NCBI RefSeq assembly: GCF_003058085.1
Contig: NZ_QBUD01000006.1
Location: forward strand, 124,001 to 188,000
DNA from: Yoonia sediminilitoris
GTDB lineage: Bacteria > Pseudomonadota > Alphaproteobacteria > Rhodobacterales > Rhodobacteraceae
Reading direction: 5' to 3'
DNA length: 64,000 nucleotides
The notes under the pieces are model-generated. The model made no database searches, had not been told where the DNA came from, and was given only the letters and a program-made list of their open reading frames with translations. Positions within the stretch are counted from its first letter, which is position 1, and the number at the start of each line of letters is the position of its first letter. A program made the translations under genes and the position numbers. Of the stretch, positions 1 through 8,787 are shown piece by piece.

Positions 1-32
1 ACATCGCAGCCGCACAATCGTTCAATAACTAA
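1..32 (+). CDS. C-terminal end of a TRAP solute-binding protein (DctP), cut by window start
   Basis: Only about ten codons are visible, read in the frame starting at base 3 and ending in TAA at 30-32 (tail residues IAAAQSFNN). The identity is inferred from position only: a dctQ-dctM pair follows on the same strand, and TRAP operons usually carry dctP first. The fragment itself is too short to recognise. Confidence 0.4.
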   Translation, partial: IAAAQSFNN

Positions 33-40
33 AGCAAAAC

Positions 41-64
41 GGGCCTCGCGGAAACGCGGGGCCC
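41..64 (+). promoter_or_regulatory. GC-rich hairpin between dctP tail and dctQ
   Basis: A 10-bp stem (GGGCCTCGCG / CGCGGGGCCC, one G-T pair) with a GAAA tetraloop. No T run follows, so it is more likely an mRNA-stabilising or partly attenuating intercistronic hairpin than a full terminator. Such structures after the binding-protein gene usually keep binding-protein mRNA in excess of permease mRNA; that role is inferred here. Confidence 0.6.
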
Positions 65-83
65 ATTCCATGGGGGGGACGCG

Positions 84-743
84 ATGCATCACGACAGTTC
101 ATTCATAGATACGATCGAAGAAACACTGATCGCCGCAATCCTTGGCATCATGACATTGATCACCTTTGCCAATGTCGTCACCCGATATGTATTCAATTTC
201 AATATCTTATGGGCGCTGGAAGTCACCGTTTTCCTGTTTGCCTGGCTTGTCATTCTGGGTGCATCCTATGCGTTGAAGAAAAGCGCCCATCTGGGTGTGG
301 ACGCGATTATCAACGCGGTTTCGCCTGCGGCCCGCCGGACACTTGGCCTGATGGCGGGCGCGTCTGTCCTGTTGTTCAGCACCATGATGCTCAAGGGCGC
401 ATGGGATTTCTGGGCCCCCTTCGGCGAGATGAAAGCAACATCCGGTCGCTGGTTCCCAACAGGTCTGGAAGACGTGCGCGGGCGCGGTTGGCTGGAAACG
501 ACATCGACCCCGATTCCCGATTTCATGCGCTTTCTTGAACCCATCTTCAACGAAGGCGAAAGCTACGACAAAATGCCACGGCTGGTCCCCTATCTGGTGT
601 TGCCGCTTGGGATGGGGCTGATGTTCCTGCGCGCCTGTCAGGCAATGTGGAAGCTCTGGACCGGCGAAATCACCACTGTGATCGTCAGCCACGAGGCCGA
701 AGAAGACGTCAAAGAAGCCGCAGCTACATTGAGCAGGAACTAA
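84..743 (+). CDS. dctQ: TRAP transporter small permease (DctQ family)
   Basis: Small membrane subunit of a tripartite ATP-independent periplasmic transporter, which imports organic acids with a sodium gradient together with DctM and a periplasmic DctP. The 219-residue product has four predicted membrane helices (about 13-35, 40-62, 85-104, 168-187). A long polar loop of about 60 residues between helices 3 and 4 makes it larger than the usual 160-180 residue DctQ. The start has a G-rich ribosome site just upstream (GGGGGG, bases 72-77). The stop lies 3 bases before dctM, so the two are surely co-transcribed. The substrate cannot be read from the permease. Confidence 0.9.
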   Translation: MHHDSSFIDTIEETLIAAILGIMTLITFANVVTRYVFNFNILWALEVTVFLFAWLVILGASYALKKSAHLGVDAIINAVSPAARRTLGLMAGASVLLFSTMMLKGAWDFWAPFGEMKATSGRWFPTGLEDVRGRGWLETTSTPIPDFMRFLEPIFNEGESYDKMPRLVPYLVLPLGMGLMFLRACQAMWKLWTGEITTVIVSHEAEEDVKEAAATLSRN

Positions 744-746
744 ATC

Positions 747-2135
747 ATGGAAATCGTACTGCTTTTTACGCTGGTCATCGGCTTTATGTTGATCGGCGTG
801 CCGATATCGATGTCACTTGGCCTGTCATCCATCCTGTTCCTGCTGTGGTTCTCGGATGCATCGCTGGCATCGGTTGCCGCAACCCTGTTTGAAGCATTTG
901 AGGGTCACTTTACCCTTCTTGCCATTCCCTTCTTTATTCTGGCGTCCAGTTTCATGTCGACCGGTGGCGTGGCCAAACGGATCATCCGTTTTTCCATCGC
1001 CTGTGTGGGCCATTTGCGCGGCGGTCTGGCCATCGCCGGCGTCTTTGCCTGCATGATGTTCGCCGCCTTGTCCGGGTCCAGCCCGGCCACTGTGGTCGCC
1101 ATCGGGACAATCGTGATCGCCGCCATGACGCAGGCTGGCTATACCAAGGATTTCGCCGCTGGCGTGATCTGTAACGCAGGCACACTTGGCATTTTGATAC
1201 CGCCTTCCATCGTCATGGTTGTCTATGCCGCTGCGGTCGAGGTGTCGGTCGGGCGCATGTTCCTTGCGGGCGTGATCCCCGGCTTGATGGCCGGTTTCAT
1301 GCTCATGGTCGCGATCTATGTGATGGCGCGGGTCAAGAACATGCCTGCCGGTGACTTTGCGGGCTTTGGCGAGATTTTCGAAAGCTTCGCCGATGCCTTC
1401 TGGGGCTTGCTTCTGATCATCATCATCATGGTCGGCATCTACGGTATTCCCGGCATCACCGGGGCAATCTTTACCCCGACCGAGGCAGCCGCCGTGGCAT
1501 CTATGTATGCCTTCTTTGTGGCCTGCTTTATCTACAAGGACATGGGCCCCCTGCGCCGTGGCGAAGAACGGCTGCGGTTCTATCAAAACCCCAAATCGAT
1601 CATCACCGCCTTTTTCCACAAGGACACGCAGCGCACCCTGTTCGAAGCAGGCAAACTGACGATCACGTTGATGTTCGTGATCGCCAATGCGCTGATCCTC
1701 AAGCATGTCCTGACCGATGAACAGATTCCGCAAAAGCTGACGGCGATCCTTCTGGATGCGGGCTTTGGGCCGATCATGTTCCTCGTCATTGTGAACATTA
1801 TCCTGCTGATCGGCGGCCAATTCATGGAGCCGTCCGGCCTGCTGGTGATTGTTGCGCCGCTGGTGTTTCCCATCGCGATCGAGTTGGGGATCGACCCCAT
1901 TCATCTTGGGATCATCATGGTGGTCAACATGGAAATCGGGATGATCACGCCGCCTGTGGGGCTGAACCTGTTTGTGACCTCTGGTGTCGCAGGCATGCCG
2001 ATGATGCGGGTGGTCAAGGCGTCGCTGCCTTTCCTTGCCGTGCTGTTCGTTTTCCTGATTATGGTGACATACATTCCCGCGATTTCGACAACCTTGCCGA
2101 ATGCTGTCATGGGGCCGGAACTGATCATCGACTGA
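747..2135 (+). CDS. dctM: TRAP transporter large permease (DctM family)
   Basis: Large membrane subunit that forms the transport path of the TRAP system. The 462-residue protein is hydrophobic throughout, with the expected pattern of about 12 helices and the conserved glycine/proline-rich segments (ALSGSSPATVVAIG near residue 105, GLNLFVTSGVAG near 410). It is about 35 residues longer than typical DctM, because of a charged cytoplasmic insertion near residues 265-300 holding arginine, lysine and histidine clusters. The same kind of enlargement in its DctQ partner fits the larger TRAP subfamily. The stop faces the pxpC stop 6 bases away, so the two operons converge. Confidence 0.93.
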   Translation: MEIVLLFTLVIGFMLIGVPISMSLGLSSILFLLWFSDASLASVAATLFEAFEGHFTLLAIPFFILASSFMSTGGVAKRIIRFSIACVGHLRGGLAIAGVFACMMFAALSGSSPATVVAIGTIVIAAMTQAGYTKDFAAGVICNAGTLGILIPPSIVMVVYAAAVEVSVGRMFLAGVIPGLMAGFMLMVAIYVMARVKNMPAGDFAGFGEIFESFADAFWGLLLIIIIMVGIYGIPGITGAIFTPTEAAAVASMYAFFVACFIYKDMGPLRRGEERLRFYQNPKSIITAFFHKDTQRTLFEAGKLTITLMFVIANALILKHVLTDEQIPQKLTAILLDAGFGPIMFLVIVNIILLIGGQFMEPSGLLVIVAPLVFPIAIELGIDPIHLGIIMVVNMEIGMITPPVGLNLFVTSGVAGMPMMRVVKASLPFLAVLFVFLIMVTYIPAISTTLPNAVMGPELIID

Positions 2136-2141
2136 CGGGGA

Positions 2142-3128
2142 TTAATCCTCGATAAAGCCGGTGATCAGGTTTTCGCGCATCAACCGTTGCTGCAACGACC
2201 CGCGCGGAATGGCGATGGCTGACAGGTAGTCGGTCATCACGGCATCGCGCGTACGCACCAGTTTCACCGCCTCTTCAGGACTGATCGCGGCAAAGCGCAG
2301 AGTGCCCCCCGCTCGCAACTGACACAGCCGGTCCTGATCCACAGCAGCGACAACCGCGATTTTCGGATAGCCCCCCGTTGTGCCATGATCTGCCAGCAAC
2401 ACAGTAGGCACGCCATCACCCGCAACCTGTACTGAACCGCGCAAAATCGGCTCTGACGGGATACCAAGAGCGTCTTTCAATTCCAGCTTTGGCCCGGCAA
2501 GCCGCACACCCATCCGGTCGTAAGCATCTGTCAGCGCCCAGGTCTCGCCCAGAAACGCATCCAGCGCGCTTTGCTGAAAAAACTGGTCCTGCGGGCCCAT
2601 AACGACACGCATCGGCCCGTCCGTCCGGTCAAATTCGGGGCGGGCAATATCGCCAATCCGTGCGTCCTCGACCCGCGGGTTTTGCACATCGAACATATCC
2701 CCTGTCCGCACGCGGCCACCGCCCAGCCCGGACAGGGCATGTGTTGCCGTATGGCCCAGCCATTGCGGCACATCGACGTCGCCTGCAAAAGCCAGATAAG
2801 CCCAACTGCCGGACGTGCCGGGACGAATAGTCAGCTTTTCACCCGGCTGCGCGGTAAACACGCTCCACGCCAGTCCCTGCTGCGCGCCAAAGTCACCGCC
2901 CGCGAGCGCAAGACTGATCGGCCCTTCCAGACACTCCAGCACCAAGCCGCCCATCGATACCTCAATCGTGGTGGCCCCGGCAGGATTGCCCAGCGCCGTG
3001 TTGGCGGCAGCAAATGACAACCTGTCCATCGGGCCAGAGCCGGGCACGCCAAAGCGCAGATGTCCGGTACGGCCTGCATCCTGAAAGCTGACATGCGGCC
3101 CTGCGAAGGTTATGCGGAACTTAGCCAT
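2142..3128 (-). CDS. pxpC: 5-oxoprolinase subunit C (biotin-dependent carboxyltransferase/KipA family)
   Basis: One subunit of the three-part ATP-dependent 5-oxoprolinase that opens pyroglutamate to glutamate. The 328-residue product starts MAKFRITFAG and carries the family's N-terminal FQDAGRTG...GSGPMDR motif (residues 15-36). A longer reading frame goes back to 3308, but the ATG at 3128 overlaps the pxpB stop by eight bases, as is usual for this gene pair, and the upstream extension has no family similarity. It is the last gene of pxpA-pxpB-pxpC. Older names are urea amidolyase-like or allophanate hydrolase subunit 2. Confidence 0.92.
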   Translation of the reverse strand: MAKFRITFAGPHVSFQDAGRTGHLRFGVPGSGPMDRLSFAAANTALGNPAGATTIEVSMGGLVLECLEGPISLALAGGDFGAQQGLAWSVFTAQPGEKLTIRPGTSGSWAYLAFAGDVDVPQWLGHTATHALSGLGGGRVRTGDMFDVQNPRVEDARIGDIARPEFDRTDGPMRVVMGPQDQFFQQSALDAFLGETWALTDAYDRMGVRLAGPKLELKDALGIPSEPILRGSVQVAGDGVPTVLLADHGTTGGYPKIAVVAAVDQDRLCQLRAGGTLRFAAISPEEAVKLVRTRDAVMTDYLSAIAIPRGSLQQRLMRENLITGFIED

Positions 3129-3807
3129 TTGCGCGCACCGCCTTTTCATAGCTGTCGCGATCGATCCGCGTAAAACGCACCGGATCGCCCACATCAAACA
3201 AGAATGGCCTTGCAGGATCATCGCGCAGTATTTCGGTGGGCGACCGCCCGATAATCCACCAGCCCGTCGGCATCGTGACCGTCGAAACCAGACATTGCGC
3301 GCCAGCAATCAGCACACTGCCCTTGGGCACGTCACGCACAGGCGCCTGTTTGCGCGGCAGATGAAGGGCTTCGGGAACACCTGTCATATAGGCATAGCCC
3401 GGTGCAAACCCATACATGACCACATGCAATTCGCCAGCCAAATGGGCATCGATCACAGCTTCCTCGCTCAGTCCGGTCTGGTCGGCAACGGTGGCCAGAT
3501 CAGGGGCAAGGTCGGCATCAAAACACACCTGCACCTCGCGCAATGTCCCTTCGGTTGAGCCGGCGACCTCGGTGCCCAGCAATGCCTGCACGGCGGCCTG
3601 CATCGCCGCATGATCGGTCACAAGCGGATCAAACACGACCATCAGGTTTACAAAGGCTGGCACAACCTCGACCAGACCATGGGGCGGATGTTGCGCCAGC
3701 ACACGGTCAAGGCGCAGGACCGCATCATGCACCTGAGGGGTCATGCTATCGCCAAAAGCGACCAGCAACCCGTTGTCAGACACAGGCTTGAAGTCAGGAA
3801 ATCCCAT
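3121..3807 (-). CDS. pxpB: 5-oxoprolinase subunit B (KipI family)
   Basis: Second subunit of the PxpABC 5-oxoprolinase. At 228 residues it matches the KipI/AHS1 domain length. Recognisable segments are the GFAPGYAYMTGVP block near residue 133 and the TVTMPTGWWIIGRSP block near 175, both typical of the family. The gene starts 2 bases after the pxpA stop and overlaps pxpC, which implies translational coupling and a fixed ratio of subunits. Confidence 0.93.
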   Translation of the reverse strand: MGFPDFKPVSDNGLLVAFGDSMTPQVHDAVLRLDRVLAQHPPHGLVEVVPAFVNLMVVFDPLVTDHAAMQAAVQALLGTEVAGSTEGTLREVQVCFDADLAPDLATVADQTGLSEEAVIDAHLAGELHVVMYGFAPGYAYMTGVPEALHLPRKQAPVRDVPKGSVLIAGAQCLVSTVTMPTGWWIIGRSPTEILRDDPARPFLFDVGDPVRFTRIDRDSYEKAVRANG

Positions 3808-3809
3808 AA

Positions 3810-4571
3810 TCAGATCTTTATAAACGGTTGCGGCGTGCGGCCCGCATCGCTTAGCCGCTGGCGAATTTCACCGGCCATTGCCACGGCGGCGGGTCCGTCG
3901 CCATGCACACAGATCGAATGTGCGTCCAGCTTGATCGGATCACCGTCGATGACAGGCATCAGGCCACAGTCAAGAAACGCCAACAGCCTGTCCGCGGCCT
4001 CACCTGCGTCATGGATCATCGCCTTGGGATGGCTGCGCGGCACCAACTGTCCAGACGACAGGTACCCCCGGTCCGCAAAGATTTCCGAATAGACCTTGGC
4101 CCCGCCCGCCTTGGCCACTTTTTCCAACTGCGTGCCGGAAATCGCAAGAATAGCAAGATCAGGGTCAATCGCGCGGATCGCATCGAAAATCGCCTGCGCA
4201 ACCTGAGTATCAGCGGCGGCGAGGTTGGCAAGCGCCCCGTGCGGTTTCACATAGGCCACCTTCACCGGCACCAAGGCCGCCACGCCCATCAGCGCACCGA
4301 TTTGCGCCGCCACCATGCGCCCGATTTCATCGGGGGCCATCGGGATCACGCGGCGACCGAACCCTTCGCGATCATTATAACCCGGATGCGCGCCCACAGT
4401 CACACCATGCGCTGCCGCAAGCGCCAGCGTCCGATACATTGTCTGCGGGTCGCTAGCATGGCCGCCGCAGGCGATATTTGCACTGGTCACGATCTGTAGC
4501 ATGGCCGCATCATCACCCATGGGCCAAGGGCCAAACCCTTCGCCCAGATCGGAATTCAGATCAATCGCCAT
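3810..4571 (-). CDS. pxpA: 5-oxoprolinase subunit A (LamB/YcsF family)
   Basis: Subunit A of the cytoplasmic 5-oxoprolinase, which disposes of the damage product 5-oxoproline by returning it to the glutamate pool. The 253-residue protein shows the family blocks: DLNSDLGEGFG at the N-terminus, ANIACGGHASDP near 34, VGAHPGYNDREGFG near 61 and VKPHGALAN near 108. It is first in the operon; promoter signals must lie in 4572-4669. The TRAP permease genes converge on this operon but are not co-transcribed with it. Confidence 0.93.
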   Translation of the reverse strand: MAIDLNSDLGEGFGPWPMGDDAAMLQIVTSANIACGGHASDPQTMYRTLALAAAHGVTVGAHPGYNDREGFGRRVIPMAPDEIGRMVAAQIGALMGVAALVPVKVAYVKPHGALANLAAADTQVAQAIFDAIRAIDPDLAILAISGTQLEKVAKAGGAKVYSEIFADRGYLSSGQLVPRSHPKAMIHDAGEAADRLLAFLDCGLMPVIDGDPIKLDAHSICVHGDGPAAVAMAGEIRQRLSDAGRTPQPFIKI

Positions 4572-4669
4572 AAGTGCCCCCGGTGTTTTCCGAACGTCAT
4601 GATAGAAACATTTTACAGGGATGGAAGCGGCTACACTGATTAACTGGCCATAAGAAGTCTTATAATGCG

Positions 4670-5533
4670 TCAGGATTGTTGCCGTGCCCGCCAGAGTGTG
4701 AAGAGCCCTGCGCTAACAACAATTGCGGCCCCGATGGCGACATTCGGCCGCAGCGTTTCACCCAGCAGGAAAATGCCGATGCCGCTGGCAAAGACCATTT
4801 GCAGATAGGCAAAGGGCTGGACTGCGCTTGCCTCGGCCACTTCGTAGCATTTGATCAGCAACCAGTGTCCGGCTGCACCAGTGATGCACAGCGTGATCAT
4901 CCATCCCCAATCGGGGCCGGTCATTGGTTCCCAATACCAGATCCCGATTGCGGTCATGATCACCGCACCCGTTGTCCCGGTCCAAAAGAAGGATGTCGTC
5001 GCGCTGTCCCTGCGCGCCGCATAGCGCGTCAGCAGCCCGTAAAGCGCAAACATGAAGGCAGAGAGCAGGGGAATGACCGCCGCAGGCGCAAAAACGGTCG
5101 TGCCCGGTTGCAGGATCACCAGCACGCCAACAAAGCCGATCCCGATGGCGACCCAACGACGCCATCCGACCTTTTCACCAAGGATTGGCCCTGACAGGGC
5201 CGCAATCAGCAACGGGTAGCAGGCAAAGATCGCATGGCTTTCCACCAGCCCCAGCAGCACAAAGCCGCTGACCATGACACAGATTTCCAAGGCCAGCAGC
5301 GCGCCGCGCAGGATTTGCAATAGCGGCTGTTGGGTCGCTGCCGCCGCCGTGATCGACCCGCTCTGCCTTTTGGCGATGCTGATCACGAAGGCTGCGAAGA
5401 ACCAATAGCGGATCATCACCACCATGATGACGTTATAATTGAGCGATAAATGCCGCGAAATCGCGTCCTGCACCGCAAAGACAATGGTTGTGGCGATCAT
5501 CAGGATGATGCCGAGCCGGGTGTTATTCTGCAT
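4670..5533 (-). CDS. DMT-superfamily transporter (two EamA domains)
   Basis: Inner-membrane protein of 287 residues with about ten hydrophobic helices arranged as two EamA repeats (roughly residues 5-140 and 150-282). Members export amino acids or other metabolites. The substrate cannot be told. Its start overlaps the end of mnmD by 11 bases, so the pair are likely co-transcribed without an obvious link in function. Confidence 0.87.
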   Translation of the reverse strand: MQNNTRLGIILMIATTIVFAVQDAISRHLSLNYNVIMVVMIRYWFFAAFVISIAKRQSGSITAAAATQQPLLQILRGALLALEICVMVSGFVLLGLVESHAIFACYPLLIAALSGPILGEKVGWRRWVAIGIGFVGVLVILQPGTTVFAPAAVIPLLSAFMFALYGLLTRYAARRDSATTSFFWTGTTGAVIMTAIGIWYWEPMTGPDWGWMITLCITGAAGHWLLIKCYEVAEASAVQPFAYLQMVFASGIGIFLLGETLRPNVAIGAAIVVSAGLFTLWRARQQS

Positions 5534-6203
5534 CGGGCATCCATGCGCGGGTCATGTGGCGTTTGCGGCCATAGCCTTTGGTGCGCTCGACTGTAAAACC
5601 CGCATCGGACAATGATTGCCGGACATGCCCGGCCGCACTATAGGTTGCGGCGGTGCCACCGGGCTTGGTGTGCTTTCCCACCTCGTACAGCAGATCAGAT
5701 TCCCACAGTTTTGGGTTTTTTGCAGGTGAAAAACCGTCAAGATACCATGCATCAGCCTTGCTGCCCCAAGCAGGTACCGTGTCACGCGCATCCCCGATGA
5801 TCACCTGCAAGACCGGCCCGTCAGGCAGAGCGATTGCGCCGGAATCAGGCGTCCACTCTGCCAGCAGTTTCGCCGCAAGAGGCGCGAGCGTGGGGAAGTG
5901 GCTAAGCGCGCTTTGCATGTCTTGCCCTGCCATCGGGAATGCCTCAAACGATGTAAACAGCAGTGGTCCGGGGCGGCCCGCGTCGATCCACGCTTGCCAA
6001 GTCACCAGAAAATTCAGCCCTGTGCCGAAACCAAGTTCGGCCACATGAAAACCGGGTGTGAACCGCGCTGGCAGGTCATTGCCGCCAAGGAACACATGCG
6101 TCGTCTCCGCCAGCCCATCGTCGAGCGAGAAGTACGGGTCGTCGAAGGCCCTTGCAATCGGCACTCCGTCCCGCCAGTCGAGTTTTGCTGTCTGGTCTGC
6201 CAT
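5523..6203 (-). CDS. mnmD: tRNA 5-methylaminomethyl-2-thiouridine methyltransferase, stand-alone MnmD domain
   Basis: SAM-dependent enzyme that methylates the aminomethyl group at the tRNA wobble uridine (nm5s2U to mnm5s2U). The 226-residue product has the family's glycine-rich SAM loop (ELGFGTGLNFL near residue 56) and the DAWYLDGFSPAKNP motif near 150. In many gammaproteobacteria this domain is fused to an FAD domain as MnmC. Here it stands alone, and an FAD oxidoreductase resembling the other half is encoded divergently 48 bases away. Confidence 0.88.
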   Translation of the reverse strand: MADQTAKLDWRDGVPIARAFDDPYFSLDDGLAETTHVFLGGNDLPARFTPGFHVAELGFGTGLNFLVTWQAWIDAGRPGPLLFTSFEAFPMAGQDMQSALSHFPTLAPLAAKLLAEWTPDSGAIALPDGPVLQVIIGDARDTVPAWGSKADAWYLDGFSPAKNPKLWESDLLYEVGKHTKPGGTAATYSAAGHVRQSLSDAGFTVERTKGYGRKRHMTRAWMPDAE

Positions 6204-6251
6204 GCGTCCATGCCCTAGATGTCAGCGCATCTTTGGGCGGAAGGGCGCGGA

Positions 6252-7265
6252 ATGGCAACGGCTGATGTGACGGTAATGGGTGCGGGCATCTTCGGACTAT
6301 CTGTCGCTTATGCTTGCGCGCGGCGTGGGGCCCGGGTGCGCGTGGTTGATCCTAATGGTGTCGCCTACGGTGCCAGCGGCGGACTTGTTGGTGCCCTTGC
6401 CCCCCACGTGCCCGAAAACTGGAATGAAAAGAAAGCGTTTCAATTCGACAGCCTGATCATGGCTGCGGAATTCTGGGCGGACGTCGAAACGTTGACAGGG
6501 CAAAAGGTCGGCTATGCCCGGTCCGGCCGGTTGCAGCCGCTTGCTGACGGTCGCGCCGTGGAACTGGCACGCGCCCGTGCCGTGACCGCGCAAGAGCTTT
6601 GGCAGGGCAAAGCACTGTGGGAGGTCCAGCCCGCAGGAGAGGCCGCATGGATGCCCCCGTCGCCAACCGGACTGGTGGTGCGCGATACGCTGTCAGCCCT
6701 GATCCACCCGCGCCGCGCAACGCAGGCGCTGGCACGAGCAGTCGTGGCGCTGGGTGGTGAGGTGACAAAAGATGCACGGCCCGAAGGTCAGGTCGTCTGG
6801 GCGACCGGGTGGCAAGGGATCGCCGCATTGGGCGGCGCAGGCGTAAAAGGGCAGGCAGCATTGCTCCGTTATGCTGCGGCGGGGCAACCACAACTCTTTG
6901 CCGATGCGCTGCACATCATTCCGCACGGGGATGGCACCGTCGCCGTCGGGTCCACCTCAGAGCGTGACTTTGATGATCCGCTGAGCACAGATGCCGGTTT
7001 GGACGATGTGCTGGCGCGGGCCGTGGCAGCCTTTCCTGTGCTGGCAAACGCACCTGTGATTGAACGCTGGGCCGGCGTGCGGCCCCGCAGCCGCAGCCGC
7101 GCGCCGTATCTGGGGCGGCATCCCGAGTTAGAGGGGCAGTTCGTGGCGAATGGTGGCTTCAAGATCGGGTTCGGAATGGCCCCCAAGGTAGGGCAGGTCA
7201 TGGCTGATCTGCTGCTGGAAGGGCGTGATGTTATTCCAGACGGGTTCAAAGCGCTGGCAGGCTAA
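6252..7265 (+). CDS. FAD-dependent oxidoreductase, MnmC C-terminal/DAAO type
   Basis: A 337-residue flavoprotein of the glycine-oxidase/D-amino-acid-oxidase fold. The dinucleotide loop GAGIFG lies at residues 10-15, followed by YGASGG near 42, and the C-terminal GVRPRSRSRAPYLG block is typical of the MnmC oxidase half. The ATG at 6252 was chosen over 6219 because the Rossmann strand begins directly after it. Divergent placement from mnmD suggests that it removes the carboxymethyl group (cmnm5U to nm5U) before MnmD acts, so that the pair replaces the fused MnmC. A free D-amino-acid oxidase remains possible. Confidence 0.72.
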   Translation: MATADVTVMGAGIFGLSVAYACARRGARVRVVDPNGVAYGASGGLVGALAPHVPENWNEKKAFQFDSLIMAAEFWADVETLTGQKVGYARSGRLQPLADGRAVELARARAVTAQELWQGKALWEVQPAGEAAWMPPSPTGLVVRDTLSALIHPRRATQALARAVVALGGEVTKDARPEGQVVWATGWQGIAALGGAGVKGQAALLRYAAAGQPQLFADALHIIPHGDGTVAVGSTSERDFDDPLSTDAGLDDVLARAVAAFPVLANAPVIERWAGVRPRSRSRAPYLGRHPELEGQFVANGGFKIGFGMAPKVGQVMADLLLEGRDVIPDGFKALAG

Positions 7266-7485
7266 GAAGTGGTCCGATCACGCCATTCAAGGCGCGTTTG
7301 AAATAAGAGTACCCAACCAATTAAAAGTTACGATACCTTTGACCTCTTAGTGATTTGGTGATCCCGCAAACGACCTGTTGGCCGACTGCCTATCACAACC
7401 AGCTGATTTTTGATTGCACCGGGACGCGAAAACGCGGTCTACAATGTCGGGTCAATTGACCACTTTTGAGAAGTATACCAGCCTA

Positions 7486-8787
7486 TCAACAGTCCAATGT
7501 TGTGTCCCGTTCCCATTGCGTCAAATGTTGACAATATTGGGTCCACTCGCGATGTCTCAGGTTCAGGAAGGCGGTCGAAAACTCGTTCCCTATGGCGCTG
7601 ACAAGTGTCTTGTCCCGTTCGAATGCGCGTAATGCATCGAGCATATTGAGCGGCAGTTTCCTGGCCCCGCGCACCTTGTGGCCTTCGGTGTACATATCGA
7701 TGTCCAGACGCTTACCGGCGTCCAGTTTCCGTTCGATCCCGTCAAGACCCGAGGCGAGCACCACTGCCTGCAAGAGATAGGGGTTGGCCGCGCCATCGGC
7801 GAGGCGCAGTTCCATCCGGCCGCCATCGGGGATGCGCACCATATGGGTGCGGTTGTTGCCGCCGTAGGTCACCGATTGCGGTGACCAGGTGGACCCCGAT
7901 AGCGTCGTCGGCGCATTGATCCGCTTGTAGCTGTTCACTGTGGGATTTGTGATGGCGCACATGCCCTGCCCGTGCGCCATCAGCCCGCCGAGGAAGTGAT
8001 AGGCCACATCAGACAGGCCCATTTCGTCATCTCCATCAAAGACGCAGGTTTTACCGTCCGTTGTCCAAAGCGAGTGGTGGACGTGGCAGCCGTTCCCGGT
8101 GAGATGGCTGAAGGGCTTCGGCATGAAAGTCGCACGCAGCCCGTGCTTTTCCGCGATCTCCTTGACCATAAACTTGAAAAAGGCGTGCTGGTCCGCAGTT
8201 TGCAGACAGGGGCCAAAGTCCCAGTTAATCTCGAACTGGCCATTCGCGTCTTCGTGGTCATTTTGGTATGGGCCCCAGCCAAGTGCGATCATGGTCGAGC
8301 AGATCTCGGCAATAACCTCATACCGCCGCATCAGGGCGGATTGGTCATAGCAAGGCTTTTCCTGCGTATCGCGCGCGTCGGAAATGTCAGAGCCATCAGG
8401 ATTGATCAGATGGAACTCCGGCTCAACGCCGGATTGCAGCATAAAGCCCAAGTCAGCGGCTTTGCTAACGAGGTTCTTTAGCACGATGCGCGGGGCTTGT
8501 TCGACAGGCTTGCCGTCCATCCATGGATCGCCCGCGACCCAGGCGAGTTCTGGTTTCCAAGGCAGTTGAATGACACTGCCAGGGTCAGGCATCACCAACA
8601 AATCGGGGTCTGCCGGTGTCATGTCCAGCCATGCAGCAAAGCCTGCAAAGCCCGCGCCGCCTTTTTGTACACCCGCGATAGCTTCGGTCGGAACAAGCTT
8701 CGCCCGTTGCACGCCAAATAGGTCGGTGAAGTTACACAGGAAGAACTTGACGCCCCTCTCGGCGGCCCATGCGGCTAGGTCAGTCAT
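7486..8787 (-). CDS. glnT: glutamine synthetase-like ligase (GlnT / gamma-glutamylmethylamide synthetase family)
   Basis: ATP-dependent amide ligase of 433 residues, the last gene of a four-gene operon with glutamate-synthase-domain genes. GS signatures include the beta-grasp N-terminus (TDLFGVQRAKLVP near 18), GVEPEFHL near residue 128, GNGCHVHHS near 237, and the ATP-site RIPDGGRMELR near 325. The start at 8787 overlaps the glxD stop (ATGA). In Rhizobium this arrangement is glxABCD-glnT; in methylamine users a close homologue, GmaS, joins methylamine to glutamate. Which amine is used here cannot be decided by reading, and no N-methylglutamate dehydrogenase genes are present. Confidence 0.82.
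   Translation of the reverse strand: MTDLAAWAAERGVKFFLCNFTDLFGVQRAKLVPTEAIAGVQKGGAGFAGFAAWLDMTPADPDLLVMPDPGSVIQLPWKPELAWVAGDPWMDGKPVEQAPRIVLKNLVSKAADLGFMLQSGVEPEFHLINPDGSDISDARDTQEKPCYDQSALMRRYEVIAEICSTMIALGWGPYQNDHEDANGQFEINWDFGPCLQTADQHAFFKFMVKEIAEKHGLRATFMPKPFSHLTGNGCHVHHSLWTTDGKTCVFDGDDEMGLSDVAYHFLGGLMAHGQGMCAITNPTVNSYKRINAPTTLSGSTWSPQSVTYGGNNRTHMVRIPDGGRMELRLADGAANPYLLQAVVLASGLDGIERKLDAGKRLDIDMYTEGHKVRGARKLPLNMLDALRAFERDKTLVSAIGNEFSTAFLNLRHREWTQYCQHLTQWERDTTLDC

Noticed and set aside
207..692. 161-codon minus-strand frame opposite dctQ
   Set aside because: It is a shadow of the real membrane-protein gene, has no ribosome site and no recognisable domain.
825..1904. 359-codon minus-strand frame opposite dctM
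   Set aside because: Very histidine- and aspartate-rich reading typical of the antisense of a hydrophobic GC-rich gene; dctM is certain.
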